DNA of 64,000 nt from Alistipes sp. (GCA_017465055.1 JAFTWZ010000017.1:1-64000); one strand, 5' to 3'; shown: positions 42,858 to 53,144, counted from the first letter of the stretch. Numbers and translations are program-made. Notes: generated by a model from the sequence alone, not told the origin.

Positions 42858-44867
42858 ATGGCTACAAATAAATCTACACTACAAATGACGGAATACTCTG
42901 GACCCAAGGACTCGGAGGGTCGACCCCACGGATATGGTACGGCTTACTACTCGAATGGCGACCAGGAGTTTCGTTACGAGGGTATGTTCCGCCACGGCAA
43001 GCGTCACGGTTTTGGAGAGCTGACGTGCAAGGGGATTAAAGAGAATCCGCAGGAGGAGTGGCAGTGGTATCAAGAGGGCGATTACGACTCGGCTGGAAGG
43101 CTCATACATCCGCTGCACGAGCCAGGGTCGTACAGCAAGTATATCGAGACTTGGTGGTGGGAGTACTCTGGATGGTGGAGAGAGGACCAGCAAGCGGAAG
43201 ATGAGACAGACGTAGATAGATATGACGCATATGTCACCGACTTCGAAATTACGCACGACGACGAGTTCCTCAGCCACTTCTACGACTTTAGATTTGCCGG
43301 GCGACTGTCGCCTGAGATGGTCGAGAAGCTTAGCAAGAGTAGCGACCCGTATGCTCGCTACGCCTATGGACATTGGCTCTATAACACTAAATATGACGAT
43401 TGGGGGCTGATACAGATTACGGAGTGCTTCAAGTATGCTGCCAATCATGGCATAGCCGATGCCCTCTATATGTTGTCATTACTATACCGCAAGGGTGATG
43501 TTTACAACCCAAGTATCACGACATATATCCGCGATACAGCGCTGGCCAAGCAACTATACGACGAGGCCTTAGAGCGTGGTAGTATGCTGGCAAAACTGCA
43601 TCATAATTTCCACCAATTCGAAGGGCTTAATTTTGTCGACAAGGACCAGAAAGCAGCCCTTGCCGAGGCTGAGGCCGAGGCTAACAAGAGCGATGCTTCG
43701 GTATATTGGATTGAGCAGTTGGGTACATTCTACAACGAATTAAAGCGTTACGATGAGGCTATAGAGGCATACGAGAGGTGCATATTAAGAGGTTACTACC
43801 AGCCGATAATTGACTTAGCGCTTATACACCTATACACAGACCAAAACAGTTACTACGAGGCTCTTATGCGCGAGGGTATCAGGCGCAAGGTATCGCAATG
43901 CTTAATTCTGGGCATAGAGAATCAGCACGAATGGGACAACCTTCACCCCCGTCGCCAGGCATCTCTATCAACTGAGCTAAGATTGAACCTCAATGAGGGT
44001 GTAGAACTCAACAATGGCTTCTGTGCATATCTTATTGGACATATGCACTACTACCGTCAATTTGGTTTCTGGCAGAGCACCTCAAGGGCTTTGGAGTATG
44101 CTCTTAAAGGATATAAGCATCGCTGCATCGAAGCCATGGAGCTTGCCTGCATCATACTACAAGACGAAGAGTGCGACTCGGAGATGCTCAGTAAGCTACA
44201 CGTCACCGAGCGCGACATCCTGATGCTAAACCTGCGTGCTCTGCGCTATGGCGTCGAGAGTGTACTCGAGACAGTGATAGAGAACGAAGAGAAGTATATA
44301 CAGATGGGCTACGGCGACGAGATAAAGTCGGTATGGATACCTAAGTGGCTCGATAGTAATGAGAATAGTAGCAATAACGAGAGCGATAACAAGAGCGGCA
44401 AGAAGAGCTCTTGGATGATAGCGATACACCCCTCGGGCGATGTAGAGTTTGTCGACTTAAGCAATTCCGATTACGACTACGATGACATCCCCGAGTCCGA
44501 CATCGCAGAGCTTCTGGATGCCGAGCACGTTACAACGACAACATACTCTGAGGTACTGGATAGAATCAACGAGGAGTGCAACCTCAGCGACCGACTCACG
44601 CTCTTTTACGACAGCGATACGGACAACAATGAGCTCGAGCTAAACCCCACAGCTACAATTCTCGATAACATGTCAGACATCCGAGGTGCGGCAATACTCC
44701 TACTTCAGGATGACGATTACAACAACCACTCCTTCAAGAGCCTCGAGCAGGTAAAGGCCATATTTAATCTCTTGGTCGAGATTACTGACGGAGGGGTAAG
44801 ACTCAGCGACGGCAACGACGATGAAGAGGAGAACGATGACGATGGTCGTTACGACGCTTGGGCATAG
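42858..44867 (+). CDS. Large MORN/Sel1-like repeat protein with acidic tail
   Basis: The protein has 669 residues with no signal peptide. Residues about 14-55 resemble MORN repeats (GRPHGYGTAYYSNGDQEFRY, then RHGKRHGFGEL). A central region (about 150-420) has Sel1/TPR-like helical pairs, such as ALYMLSLLYRKGD and YDEAIEAYERCILRGYY. The last 170 residues are very acidic, with runs of Asp and Asn, and end EEENDDDGRYDAWA. Repeats of these kinds bind proteins; no catalytic motif is seen. It lies between deoD and a GH84 enzyme with no obvious link to either. It is a complete gene of unknown function. Confidence 0.75.
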   Translation: MATNKSTLQMTEYSGPKDSEGRPHGYGTAYYSNGDQEFRYEGMFRHGKRHGFGELTCKGIKENPQEEWQWYQEGDYDSAGRLIHPLHEPGSYSKYIETWWWEYSGWWREDQQAEDETDVDRYDAYVTDFEITHDDEFLSHFYDFRFAGRLSPEMVEKLSKSSDPYARYAYGHWLYNTKYDDWGLIQITECFKYAANHGIADALYMLSLLYRKGDVYNPSITTYIRDTALAKQLYDEALERGSMLAKLHHNFHQFEGLNFVDKDQKAALAEAEAEANKSDASVYWIEQLGTFYNELKRYDEAIEAYERCILRGYYQPIIDLALIHLYTDQNSYYEALMREGIRRKVSQCLILGIENQHEWDNLHPRRQASLSTELRLNLNEGVELNNGFCAYLIGHMHYYRQFGFWQSTSRALEYALKGYKHRCIEAMELACIILQDEECDSEMLSKLHVTERDILMLNLRALRYGVESVLETVIENEEKYIQMGYGDEIKSVWIPKWLDSNENSSNNESDNKSGKKSSWMIAIHPSGDVEFVDLSNSDYDYDDIPESDIAELLDAEHVTTTTYSEVLDRINEECNLSDRLTLFYDSDTDNNELELNPTATILDNMSDIRGAAILLLQDDDYNNHSFKSLEQVKAIFNLLVEITDGGVRLSDGNDDEEENDDDGRYDAWA

Positions 44868-44928
44868 AGAGAGTAAGAGAACAAAAACATAATGAGTATT
44901 TTAAACTACAAGTAACAGAAGAGAACCT

Positions 44929-47448
44929 ATGATTAAAACCCTTAAGACCCTTGCCACCATAGCATTGGCAGTAGTTATCGGCCTTAGTGCCGAGGCACAG
45001 GACCTCTCGTCGCAGCGCGGCGAGTCGCAAGATCTCGGAAAACTTCTCGGCTATCGCGTAGACCGTGGTGGCCTCAACATTAGCCCCTTCCCACAGCAGT
45101 ACGTGCCTATGTCGTGCGACGGCGTAGACCTACGTAAGGGCGTAAAGCTCATTGGCGAGGCTACGAACTATGCCGAAGAGCTTAGCTTCCTTGAGCAGAG
45201 CAACAAGGGCGCGAAGCTAAACCTTAGATTCTATACCGAGGCGAGCGACAAGCACGAGATATTTGCCCACGTGCCAGGCGCCTATGCACTCGAGATTAGC
45301 AAGGGCACAATCACCATCGACGCCTACGACGACGCTGGTGCCTTCTACGCCATTCAGACCCTGCGTCAGATTGTCGAGAGCCCCATCGCAGCCGAGGGTG
45401 AGCTCCCAGCAATGTACTTTAACGACTGGCCAGCACTTAAGTATCGCGGCGTTGTCGAGGGTTTCTATGGCGAGCCCTGGTCGCACCAGACACGCCTCTC
45501 GCTTATCGACTTCTACGGCCGCTTCAAGATGAACTACTACATATACGGTCCTAAGGATGACCCATACCACTCATCACCCTACTGGCGTGAGATGTACCCC
45601 GAGCAGGAGGCTGAGGAGATTCGCGAACTTGTCGAGGCCTGCAAGCGCAACCGCGTGCACTTCGTGTGGGCCATACACCCTGGTAAGGATATTCAGTGGA
45701 ACGAGACCGACCTGCAAAATCTCGTCAATAAGTTCGAGGCGATGTATCAGCTGGGCGTGCGCGCCTTTGCCGTACACTTCGACGATATCGAGGGTGCTGG
45801 TGCCAACCCATACCCCCAGACCGAGCTGATGAACATCCTCAACGATGACTTCGTAAAGGTAAAGGGCGATGTTGAGCCACTGATAGTATGTCCTACCGAG
45901 TACACACGCCTATGGGCCAACCCCACCGAGCGTGGCAGCTTAGTGATTTATGGCAACGAGCTCGACCCCTCGGTCGATGTATTCTGGACTGGTGATGCCG
46001 TATGTAGCAATATGACCGAGTCGACGATGGAGTGGATATCGTCGCGCATCAAGCGCCCCGCCCTCTTCTGGTGGAACTTCCCCGTAACCGACTACGCTCG
46101 CCACATCATTATGCAGGGCCCTGTATACGGTCTTGACTCTACGATGGACAGCACCAAGACTCGAGGCATCGTGAGCAACCCTATGGAGCACGGCGAGGCA
46201 TCGAAGTTGGCGCTATATAGCACCGCAGACTATGCGTGGTGCCCCGAGACGTACAACCCTATAGATAGCTGGGAGCGCGCGATAGAGTGCGTAGCCCCGG
46301 AGGTTAAGGAGGCATATCGCCTGTTCGCCATCCACTCGTGCGACACCGAGACTGGCTACCGCCGCTTGGAGTCGTGGGAGACCGAGACCTTCACGTTTGC
46401 CGAGTGGGACGACGCCAAGGCCGCCAAGCTACGCGAGGAGCTCGAGCGCATAGTTATGGTACCAGCCGCGATGGAGGCTATGGAGAACAAGGCTCTACTT
46501 GAGGAGCTACGCCCCTGGTTGGTGGAGTTTGGCAAGCTCGGAGAGCGTTGCCTTAAGGCGTTGGATTGCTATGAGCTCTATCGCAAGGGCGACTATGAGG
46601 GCTTCTGGAATCTCTATGTTGACAACCTAATGACCGAGGAGGAGGTTGCGGCGTTCGATGCACACCGCTGCGGCACTATGAAGCTACAGCCCTTCTACGA
46701 GCGTATGATGGACGATATGACTGCAGCATACTACGAGAGCCTCACAGGCCAGAAGTCTTCGAACCTTGCGGCTGTAGGTAGCTACCACTCGCCTGCAGCA
46801 CCTCAGGCCAAGTATATGTTCGATAATGACCTTGAGACCTACTACCACTCGGGCCAGGCACAGCGCACCGACGACTTCATTGGCGCCGATATGGGCATCG
46901 TGCGCGAGGTACGCGAGGTACGCATCACGCAGGGTCGCAACTCGGTCGACGATGTCGACTATTTCGACCACTGCATCTTGGAGTACTCGACCGATGGCCA
47001 GACGTGGACAGCACTTACAGAGCCTATGCAGGGCATCTACGACATCGTGTGGAGGGGCGAGCCTTTTGAAGCACGCTACGTAGGTATCCGCAAGCTCGAG
47101 TCGAAGAAGCGCAACTGGTTGGCAATACGCGAATTTGCCATCAACCCAGTCAGCGAGGATGAGTATGGCTGGGATGGTAACCCATTCACGTCGCGTAGCG
47201 TGGAGGGCAGCATCGAGATAGAGATTTGCAGTGGTTGCTACTCGGGCAAGCAGAGCTTGGAGCTTATGCTCGGAGAGCTTAGCGGCAACGTTAAGTATCG
47301 CATCTACAACGACTTTACTGAGTACTCAAGTGGCGAGATTACCTCGTCGCGCGCCTCTATCAAACTGCCTATGACCGACATCGAGTCGGGCAAATGGCGC
47401 ATCGAACTTGTAGGCGACTTCGATCTCTACGAGCTCTTCTACCGTTAA
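44929..47448 (+). CDS. Secreted GH84 beta-N-acetylglucosaminidase (O-GlcNAcase-like)
   Basis: The protein has 839 residues. A signal peptide (residues 1-23, ending SAEAQ) is followed by an N-terminal GH84/GH20-like domain (about 45-160). The catalytic barrel begins at KYRGVVEGFYGEPWS, and the paired catalytic aspartates are Asp285 and Asp286 in AVHFDDIEG, as in Bacteroides BT_4395 and clostridial NagJ. A helical region and a discoidin-like carbohydrate-binding module (about 610-740; NDLETYYHSGQAQRTDDF) follow. It removes terminal GlcNAc from glycans, probably host mucin or glycoprotein, in the periplasm or outside the cell. A strong terminator follows. Confidence 0.94.
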   Translation: MIKTLKTLATIALAVVIGLSAEAQDLSSQRGESQDLGKLLGYRVDRGGLNISPFPQQYVPMSCDGVDLRKGVKLIGEATNYAEELSFLEQSNKGAKLNLRFYTEASDKHEIFAHVPGAYALEISKGTITIDAYDDAGAFYAIQTLRQIVESPIAAEGELPAMYFNDWPALKYRGVVEGFYGEPWSHQTRLSLIDFYGRFKMNYYIYGPKDDPYHSSPYWREMYPEQEAEEIRELVEACKRNRVHFVWAIHPGKDIQWNETDLQNLVNKFEAMYQLGVRAFAVHFDDIEGAGANPYPQTELMNILNDDFVKVKGDVEPLIVCPTEYTRLWANPTERGSLVIYGNELDPSVDVFWTGDAVCSNMTESTMEWISSRIKRPALFWWNFPVTDYARHIIMQGPVYGLDSTMDSTKTRGIVSNPMEHGEASKLALYSTADYAWCPETYNPIDSWERAIECVAPEVKEAYRLFAIHSCDTETGYRRLESWETETFTFAEWDDAKAAKLREELERIVMVPAAMEAMENKALLEELRPWLVEFGKLGERCLKALDCYELYRKGDYEGFWNLYVDNLMTEEEVAAFDAHRCGTMKLQPFYERMMDDMTAAYYESLTGQKSSNLAAVGSYHSPAAPQAKYMFDNDLETYYHSGQAQRTDDFIGADMGIVREVREVRITQGRNSVDDVDYFDHCILEYSTDGQTWTALTEPMQGIYDIVWRGEPFEARYVGIRKLESKKRNWLAIREFAINPVSEDEYGWDGNPFTSRSVEGSIEIEICSGCYSGKQSLELMLGELSGNVKYRIYNDFTEYSSGEITSSRASIKLPMTDIESGKWRIELVGDFDLYELFYR

Positions 47449-47485
47449 TAGCAGTGTCGCTCAGTTGACGATATTTACAAGTATT

Positions 47486-47526
47486 GAGGACGGCTTGCAT
47501 CCCCGTGGTGCGAGCCGTCCTCTTTT
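47486..47526 (+). terminator. Rho-independent terminator after the GH84 gene
   Basis: GAGGACGGCT pairs with AGCCGTCCTC (10 bp, extended by TGC/GCG), followed by TTTTA. It is 38 bp after the stop codon at 47448. Confidence 0.85.
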
Positions 47527-47646
47527 ACCACCTCCGTGGGAGGGTCGAGAGTTTAGCCAAAATGGCTTAGAGCGGCTAAAAAGGGCCATTACGGCGATAT
47601 TTTCGTAAAAAGGCTATCGCCGCGCAACACTTTTTCGGAGCAAAAC

Positions 47647-47677
47647 TTGGCAGAAACGAAATTTTTAAGTAAATTTG
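47647..47677 (+). promoter_or_regulatory. Promoter of gyrA
   Basis: TTG (47647-47649), a 20-nt spacer and TAAATTTG (47670-47677) match the consensus. The predicted start is near 47684, leaving a leader of about 255 nt before the gyrA ATG. Confidence 0.65.
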
Positions 47678-47680
47678 CGC

Positions 47681-47940
47681 ACCTATATATATTTATAGGT
47701 GGCCACTGGCTAATGGTTGTCGGTTGCCACGCGAAAATGGATAAGTAGACAATAATAAGAAGTTGTTTGGATTTGTTTACGAAATTATTTTATAGCTATT
47801 TTGTGGCTATATTCTCGGCTGATTTGAGGCGCATAGGGGCTCCTATGTAGTGAGAATCGGAGGAAAATAGAGCTGCGAACAACCTAAAAGAGTGAGATAA
47901 ATAAATTTCAAACAACGTCTAAATACAACATAAAAAAAGT
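47681..47940 (+). other. Long structured leader of gyrA
   Basis: No ORF with support lies in this 5' leader. Three stems are visible: ACCTATA / TATAGGT (47681-47700) at the very 5' end; TATAGC / GCTATA (47791-47811); and CATAGG-GGCT-CCTATG (47832-47847) enclosed by ATTCTC / GAGAAT (47811-47857). The second and third structures share base 47811, so they could be alternatives. No known riboswitch class was recognised. Confidence 0.5.
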
Positions 47941-50508
47941 ATGTCAGAGGAGATAAACTACACAGGTTCGACTGGCGGACGCATAGTCCAGGTCAACCTC
48001 GAAGAGCAGATGAAGTCGGCATATATCGACTACTCGATGTCGGTAATTGTGTCGCGTGCGCTGCCCGACGTGCGCGATGGTCTTAAGCCCGTACACCGTC
48101 GTATTTTGTATGATATGTCAGCCGAGTTGAACCTTTACTCGGATAAGCCTACGCGTAAGAGTGCCCGTATCGTCGGTGACGTGCTCGGTAAGTTCCACCC
48201 GCACGGCGATTTCTCGGTATACGAGGCTATGGTACGTATGGCTCAGGATTGGTCTATGCGCTACCCATTGGTAGAGGGTCAGGGTAACTTCGGCTCGATG
48301 GATGGCGACTCGCCTGCGGCGATGCGATACACCGAGGCCCGTATGCAGAAGATTACCGACGAGGTGATGGCCGACATCGACAAGGAGACCATAGACTGGG
48401 GTCTTAACTTCGACGATACGCTCAAGGAGCCTACTGTATTGCCCACGAAGATTCCATTGCTTTTAGTCAATGGCGCAAGCGGTATCGCCGTAGGTATGGC
48501 TACCAATATGGCCCCCCACAACCTCGGCGAGGTGGTAGATGCCTGCTGCGCATATATCGACAACCCTGAGTGCGAGTGCGAGGAGCTACTAAACTATGTC
48601 AAGGGTCCGGATTTCCCTACAGGAGCTATAATCTATGGCTACGAGGGCGTCAAGGAGGCGTTGCTCACGGGTCGTGGCCGCGTGGTTATGCGCGCAAAGA
48701 CCGAGATTGAGCACACGGCATCGGGCAGAGAGTGCATCGTAATCACCGAGATACCATATATGGTCAACAAGGCCGAGATGATCAAGCGCATCGCCGACCT
48801 TATCAACGAGAAGAAGATTGAGGGTATATCGTATATCAACGACGAGTCGGACCGTCAGGGTATGCGTATCGTCATCATCCTCAAGCAGGATGCTGTCGCT
48901 AGCGTAGTGCTCAACACGCTCTACAAGAATACCCCACTGCAGTCGTCATTTGCCGTGAACAACATCGCACTGGTAAATGGCCGACCACAGCTTCTCAACC
49001 TCAAGGACCTCATCCACCACTTCGTGGAGCACCGCCACGACGTCATCATCCGTCGTTCACGCTTCGACCTGCAGAAGGCCGAGGAGCGTCTGCACATAGT
49101 CAAGGGCCTGCTCATCGCCCAGGACAACATCGACGAGGTGGTACACATCATACGCTCATCAAAGACAGGCGAGGAGGCACGCACACGCCTCCAGGAGCGC
49201 TTCTCGCTCTCGGAGTTGCAGACTGCAGCGATACTCGAGATGCGTCTACGTCAGCTCACAGGTCTGCAGCGCGAGCAGCTCGAGGCCGAGCGCGACGAGC
49301 TCATCAAGACTATCGACTACCTCAATGCCGTATTGGCAAATGTCGATATGCAGATGCAGATCATCAAGGACGAGCTTCAGGAGATGAAGGAGAAGTATGG
49401 CGACGAGCGCCGCTCGGAGATTGTATACTCATCTGAGGAGTTCAACCCCGAGGATTTCTATGCCGACGACGATATGGTCATCACCATCTCGCATATGGGT
49501 TACATCAAGCGTACGCCACTTGCCGAGTACCGCACACAGCATCGCGGTGGCGTGGGTGCTAAGGGTAGCGCAACGCGCGACGAGGACTTCATCGAGCATA
49601 TCTACGTAGCCTCGATGCACAACACGATGATGTTCTTCACGGAGATGGGTCGTTGCTACTGGCTCAAGGTCTACCAGATACCCGAGGGCACACGAGCTTC
49701 GAAGGGTCGCGCTATACAGAACGTGATACAGATAGAGCCAGGCGACAAGGTACGCGCATATATCAACGTAAAGAACCTCGCAGACAAGGAGTTCGTAGAG
49801 AATAACTACCTTGTTATGTGTACCAAGCGCGGTATCATCAAGAAGACGACGCTCGAGGATTACTCGCGTCCACGTACTAACGGCGTTAAGGCCATCGTTA
49901 TTAGAGAGGGAGACCAGTTGCTCGAGGTTAAGCTCACCAGCGGCAATGCCGAGGTTATGATAGCCTCGCGCGAGGGTCGCGCACTGCGCTTCAACGAGTC
50001 TACGGTACGCCCTATGGGCCGCGTAAGTTCGGGCGTAAGGGCTATCTCTATCGACGAGGACAACGAGGTGATAGGTATGATAGCTATCGAGCCTGGCACG
50101 GCGCAGGATGTACTTGTGCTCAGCGAGAATGGCTACGGTAAGCGCACCGACCTCGACGAATATCGTATAACCAACCGTGGCGGTAAGGGAGTCAAGACTA
50201 TCAACATCACGGAGAAGACCGGTAAGTTGATATCTATCCAGGCCGTAACGGACGACAACGACCTGATGATCATCAACCGCTCGGGCTTGACGATACGCAC
50301 CTCGGTAGAGCAGATACGTGTTGCGGGCCGCGCAACGCAGGGCGTGAGGGTCATCAACCTACGCGAGGGCGACTCTATCGCTTCGGTAACGGCAGTTCCT
50401 AAGACCGACGAGGAGGATATTGAGACGGTAGCTACAGACGTAGTGGCCGAGGGCGATACCGCCGAGGTAGTAGCGACTACGGAGGCTACAGAACAGGCCA
50501 ACGAGTAG
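47941..50508 (+). CDS. gyrA: DNA gyrase subunit A
   Basis: The protein has 855 residues. The catalytic Tyr130 lies in [10 protein letters not shown]. The quinolone-interaction region reads [20 protein letters not shown]: Phe91 aligns with E. coli Ser83 and Glu95 with Asp87. The C-terminal beta-pinwheel contains six GyrA repeats and an extended acidic tail. Here the GyrA-box-like segment is [13 protein letters not shown]. Gyrase introduces negative supercoils with GyrB, which is not in the window. Leader and promoter suggest it is transcribed alone or with the TPR gene 57 bp downstream. Confidence 0.97.
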   Translation: MSEEINYTGSTGGRIVQVNLEEQMKSAYIDYSMSVIVSRALPDVRDGLKPVHRRILYDMSAELNLYSDKPTRKSARIVGDVLGKFHPHGDFSVYEAMVRMAQDWSMRYPLVEGQGNFGSMDGDSPAAMRYTEARMQKITDEVMADIDKETIDWGLNFDDTLKEPTVLPTKIPLLLVNGASGIAVGMATNMAPHNLGEVVDACCAYIDNPECECEELLNYVKGPDFPTGAIIYGYEGVKEALLTGRGRVVMRAKTEIEHTASGRECIVITEIPYMVNKAEMIKRIADLINEKKIEGISYINDESDRQGMRIVIILKQDAVASVVLNTLYKNTPLQSSFAVNNIALVNGRPQLLNLKDLIHHFVEHRHDVIIRRSRFDLQKAEERLHIVKGLLIAQDNIDEVVHIIRSSKTGEEARTRLQERFSLSELQTAAILEMRLRQLTGLQREQLEAERDELIKTIDYLNAVLANVDMQMQIIKDELQEMKEKYGDERRSEIVYSSEEFNPEDFYADDDMVITISHMGYIKRTPLAEYRTQHRGGVGAKGSATRDEDFIEHIYVASMHNTMMFFTEMGRCYWLKVYQIPEGTRASKGRAIQNVIQIEPGDKVRAYINVKNLADKEFVENNYLVMCTKRGIIKKTTLEDYSRPRTNGVKAIVIREGDQLLEVKLTSGNAEVMIASREGRALRFNESTVRPMGRVSSGVRAISIDEDNEVIGMIAIEPGTAQDVLVLSENGYGKRTDLDEYRITNRGGKGVKTINITEKTGKLISIQAVTDDNDLMIINRSGLTIRTSVEQIRVAGRATQGVRVINLREGDSIASVTAVPKTDEEDIETVATDVVAEGDTAEVVATTEATEQANE

Positions 50509-50565
50509 TAACCGAGCCAACGGGATAGAAAGATAACAATTAACACATAAAACAACACTCTAATT

Positions 50566-51921
50566 ATGAAGAAGTTTTTGTTTCTCGCTGCTGCGATGCT
50601 GATGTTCGCATTGCCTGCAGCAAATGCACAGAAGGTAAACACCGCAAAGGAGATTGCAGCGCTCGAGAAGGCCGATGCGGCGTGCCAGGATGCAAAGAAG
50701 AACACTAAGGCTGCAACGTGGATTGCACGTGGTAAGGCCTACACCGATGCTTTCGTAGCGCCTACCAAGGACTTAGGTCGCGGTGTGCCTGAGCAGATGC
50801 TCCTTATGTCGGCTGGTAACCCATCGGATGCTTATCAGGCAGAGTTCGCAGGTGCTCCTGCTATCGTTTACGTTTATGAGTACGTAGACGTATATGTTAT
50901 CAACGGTATGATCGAGGGCTGGAACCAGAAGTTAGCCGTTAAGGAGAACCTCGCACAGACAGCTATCGAGTCGTTTGCTAAGGCCTACGAGCTCGATCCA
51001 AAGCAGGACTCAAAGATTGCAGTGGCCATTGCTACACTCTCAAATAGCCTTATGGAGCAGGGTAATATGCTCAACATCTTGGGCCGCACGGCTGAGGCTG
51101 GCGAGGCTTTCGACTTGGCATACACCGCACAGTGCGTAGCACCATCGTTCCAGGAGGATGCTAACTGCCTCTACAACGCAGGTATGCTCTACGCTATGGC
51201 TGCATCGACAATGTCGGGCGAGGAGGCTATGGCGATGTTCAAGAAGTGCGAGGCCACACTTCTTAAGGCTCTCGAGGAGGGTTACAAGGATGAGAATGGT
51301 AACATCTACTACTACCTCTTCCACAGCTACTATGCTCAGAAGGACGTAGACCGCGATCTCTACCTTGCTAAGGCTAAGGAGGCGTTGCTCACAGGTATCA
51401 AGCTCTTCCCTAAGAACACCATTATCCTCGACGGTTTGATGTCGTTCTACACTGCTGAGGAGGGCGTAGGCGACCCTGCAGAGCTCGTTGATATGATCGA
51501 GAATTCGCTCGCTGACGACCCAACTAACTACGACTTGTGGTTTGGTCGTGGCCGCGTATACAATGCTCTTAAGAACTACGACGAGTGTATCAAGTCGTTC
51601 GAGAAGTGCGTAGAGATTCGTCCTGAGGAGTTCGATGCTAACTACTTCACTGGCTACTTCATCATCGAGAAGGCTAACGCTGCCCTCGAGGTATTGAATA
51701 ACAATACGAATATTGGCTATGAGCAGTATGGAGAGGAGAACGCGAAGATCAACCTTATCTATGCCGAGGCTATTCCTTGGTTGGAGAAGGCTCACGCTAT
51801 CAATCCTACGGATGCTGGCACTATCGAGCTTTTGAACAACCTCTGCTTCCGTCTCCGCGACTTGGATGGTATGATGGATAAGTACAACAAGTACCACGAG
51901 CTCTGGATGCAGAATCGCTAA
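50566..51921 (+). CDS. Secreted tetratricopeptide-repeat protein
   Basis: The protein has 451 residues. The signal peptide FLFLAAAMLMFALPAANA ends before QKVNTAKE, so the protein is periplasmic or surface exposed. TPR-like helix pairs recur through the mature protein, for example AIESFAKAYELDPKQDSKIA, DLWFGRGRVYNALKNYDECI, and AIPWLEKAHAINPTDAGTIE. The first mature region (WIARGKAYTDAF) is shared with other Bacteroidota TPR proteins. TPR domains mediate protein contacts and no enzyme function is indicated. It is followed by a shared terminator. Confidence 0.88.
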   Translation: MKKFLFLAAAMLMFALPAANAQKVNTAKEIAALEKADAACQDAKKNTKAATWIARGKAYTDAFVAPTKDLGRGVPEQMLLMSAGNPSDAYQAEFAGAPAIVYVYEYVDVYVINGMIEGWNQKLAVKENLAQTAIESFAKAYELDPKQDSKIAVAIATLSNSLMEQGNMLNILGRTAEAGEAFDLAYTAQCVAPSFQEDANCLYNAGMLYAMAASTMSGEEAMAMFKKCEATLLKALEEGYKDENGNIYYYLFHSYYAQKDVDRDLYLAKAKEALLTGIKLFPKNTIILDGLMSFYTAEEGVGDPAELVDMIENSLADDPTNYDLWFGRGRVYNALKNYDECIKSFEKCVEIRPEEFDANYFTGYFIIEKANAALEVLNNNTNIGYEQYGEENAKINLIYAEAIPWLEKAHAINPTDAGTIELLNNLCFRLRDLDGMMDKYNKYHELWMQNR

Positions 51922-51935
51922 TAGCTTGTAAATAC

Positions 51936-51982
51936 AAAAAAAATGGAGGTGACTAATTAACTTTTTAGTCACCTCCTTTTTT
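51936..51982. terminator. Bidirectional terminator between the TPR and MTAN genes
   Basis: GGAGGTGACT (51945-51954) pairs with AGTCACCTCC (51967-51976). A T-tract follows on the plus strand and an A-run precedes it, giving T on the minus strand. It can end both convergent transcripts. Confidence 0.88.
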
Positions 51983-51999
51983 GTTATGAGGTAGAAGAG

Positions 52000-52599
52000 C
52001 TACAGCGCCTCTATCTTCTCAAGCAGCGGAGTAAAGTCCGAGTGTGCATCAGCAAACTCATCGTAGGAGTGCTCGGAATGGCCGGCCTCGGGGACATCCG
52101 AGACATACTTAACAGCCACAACGGGGATATTACCATATGTCTCAGCCACCTGGCAGATAGCTGCAATCTCCATATCGAACAGACCACACTCCACGCCAAA
52201 GCGGCTCTTTATCTCGCGCACGATATCGGCATTTACGAACGAGTCGCCCGTGAACATAGTCTCGGGGTCGGAGCCACGTAGCGCGCGAGGGTCGGTAATC
52301 TCGGGGCAGAAGTTCTCGGGGATGATGGCATCGTGATGCAGGGCACGCGATGGCATAACAATATCGCCCTGCTGGCGACCTAACGCCGCAGCGGCAAAGC
52401 CTACGACGGCCAACATATCGTACTTAACGCCCTTAACCTCGGCCAGTGTAAGGGCGCGCGCAAGGCCCGACGATGAGAGCGCCTTGCCGATACCTACCTC
52501 CACAAGGTCATAGCAGTGCTTCAGCCCCTCGGCCTTATCTAAAGCGTAGCGCATAGCGCGATATTCACGCGTCGTAGGGGCACAAATAAGTATTCTCAT
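52000..52599 (-). CDS. 5'-methylthioadenosine/S-adenosylhomocysteine nucleosidase-like (MTAN) enzyme
   Basis: The protein has 199 residues of the PNP/UDP phosphorylase superfamily. GLFDMEIAAICQVAETY carries the ribose-binding Met-Glu, and YVSDVPEAGH carries the catalytic Asp. It is shorter than E. coli Pfs (232). It starts 1 bp after luxS, and MTAN supplies S-ribosylhomocysteine to LuxS, which strongly supports SAH cleavage. A futalosine hydrolase is the main alternative for this fold in Bacteroidota, but no menaquinone gene is near. Confidence 0.83.
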   Translation of the reverse strand: MRILICAPTTREYRAMRYALDKAEGLKHCYDLVEVGIGKALSSSGLARALTLAEVKGVKYDMLAVVGFAAAALGRQQGDIVMPSRALHHDAIIPENFCPEITDPRALRGSDPETMFTGDSFVNADIVREIKSRFGVECGLFDMEIAAICQVAETYGNIPVVAVKYVSDVPEAGHSEHSYDEFADAHSDFTPLLEKIEAL

Positions 52600-52600
52600 A

Positions 52601-53113
52601 CTACCACCACTTTTCGTAAACAGAGCCTATACCTAACGCCGTAGCCTCATCGACCGTGAACAACGTGCGCATATACTCGGCCATCGCGGCGTTTGTCGAG
52701 TCGATGGCATAGAGTCCTGGATTGCCACACTGAATCTCATTGAGGCCCACAACATCCGAGGCCGACCTCAGCGGAAATACCTCCTTGTAGACCTTAGCCA
52801 GTGCCTGGCGAATATCCTCGGCCTCAACACTCTGCATCGTCGAGAGGTAGAAGCCTGTTTTGCAGCCCATAGGGCAGAACGACACGATGCTTGCACCTAT
52901 CTTCTCGTCGAGACGCAGGTAGTAGGCCATAAGGTGCTCAATGGTGTGCACCTCGCCTGAGCCGAGGGGTGCGTGAGCCATAGGAGCGCGGAAGCGCAAA
53001 TCCCACGAGCGCACTTGAAACTCATCGTTTATGGTATATACTGAACGTAGGTATAGTCCAGCATCGAGCGTGCGATGGTCAACATCGAACGACGAAACAA
53101 CATTCTTCTTCAT
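52601..53113 (-). CDS. luxS: S-ribosylhomocysteine lyase LuxS
   Basis: The protein has 170 residues. The metal-binding HTIEH, the SFCPMGCKTGFYL active-site segment and the third ligand Cys in EIQCGNPGLY are present. LuxS splits S-ribosylhomocysteine into homocysteine and DPD, the precursor of autoinducer-2. It is transcribed ahead of the MTAN gene, so the two catalyse consecutive steps of the activated methyl cycle. A TACCTTTG -7 box lies at 53144-53137. Confidence 0.96.
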   Translation of the reverse strand: MKKNVVSSFDVDHRTLDAGLYLRSVYTINDEFQVRSWDLRFRAPMAHAPLGSGEVHTIEHLMAYYLRLDEKIGASIVSFCPMGCKTGFYLSTMQSVEAEDIRQALAKVYKEVFPLRSASDVVGLNEIQCGNPGLYAIDSTNAAMAEYMRTLFTVDEATALGIGSVYEKWW

Positions 53114-53136
53114 AGCTATTGTGTATTAGTTTTGCA

Positions 53137-53144
53137 CAAAGGTA
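53137..53144 (-). promoter_or_regulatory. -7 box of luxS-MTAN
   Basis: On the minus strand TACCTTTG matches TAnnTTTG, 24 nt before the luxS ATG. No clear TTG lies at the expected -33 distance. Confidence 0.5.

Noticed and set aside
52000-52599. Futalosine hydrolase (MqnB)
   Set aside because: The fold allows it, but the gene is 1 bp from luxS and has the MTAN catalytic residues; no menaquinone genes are nearby.
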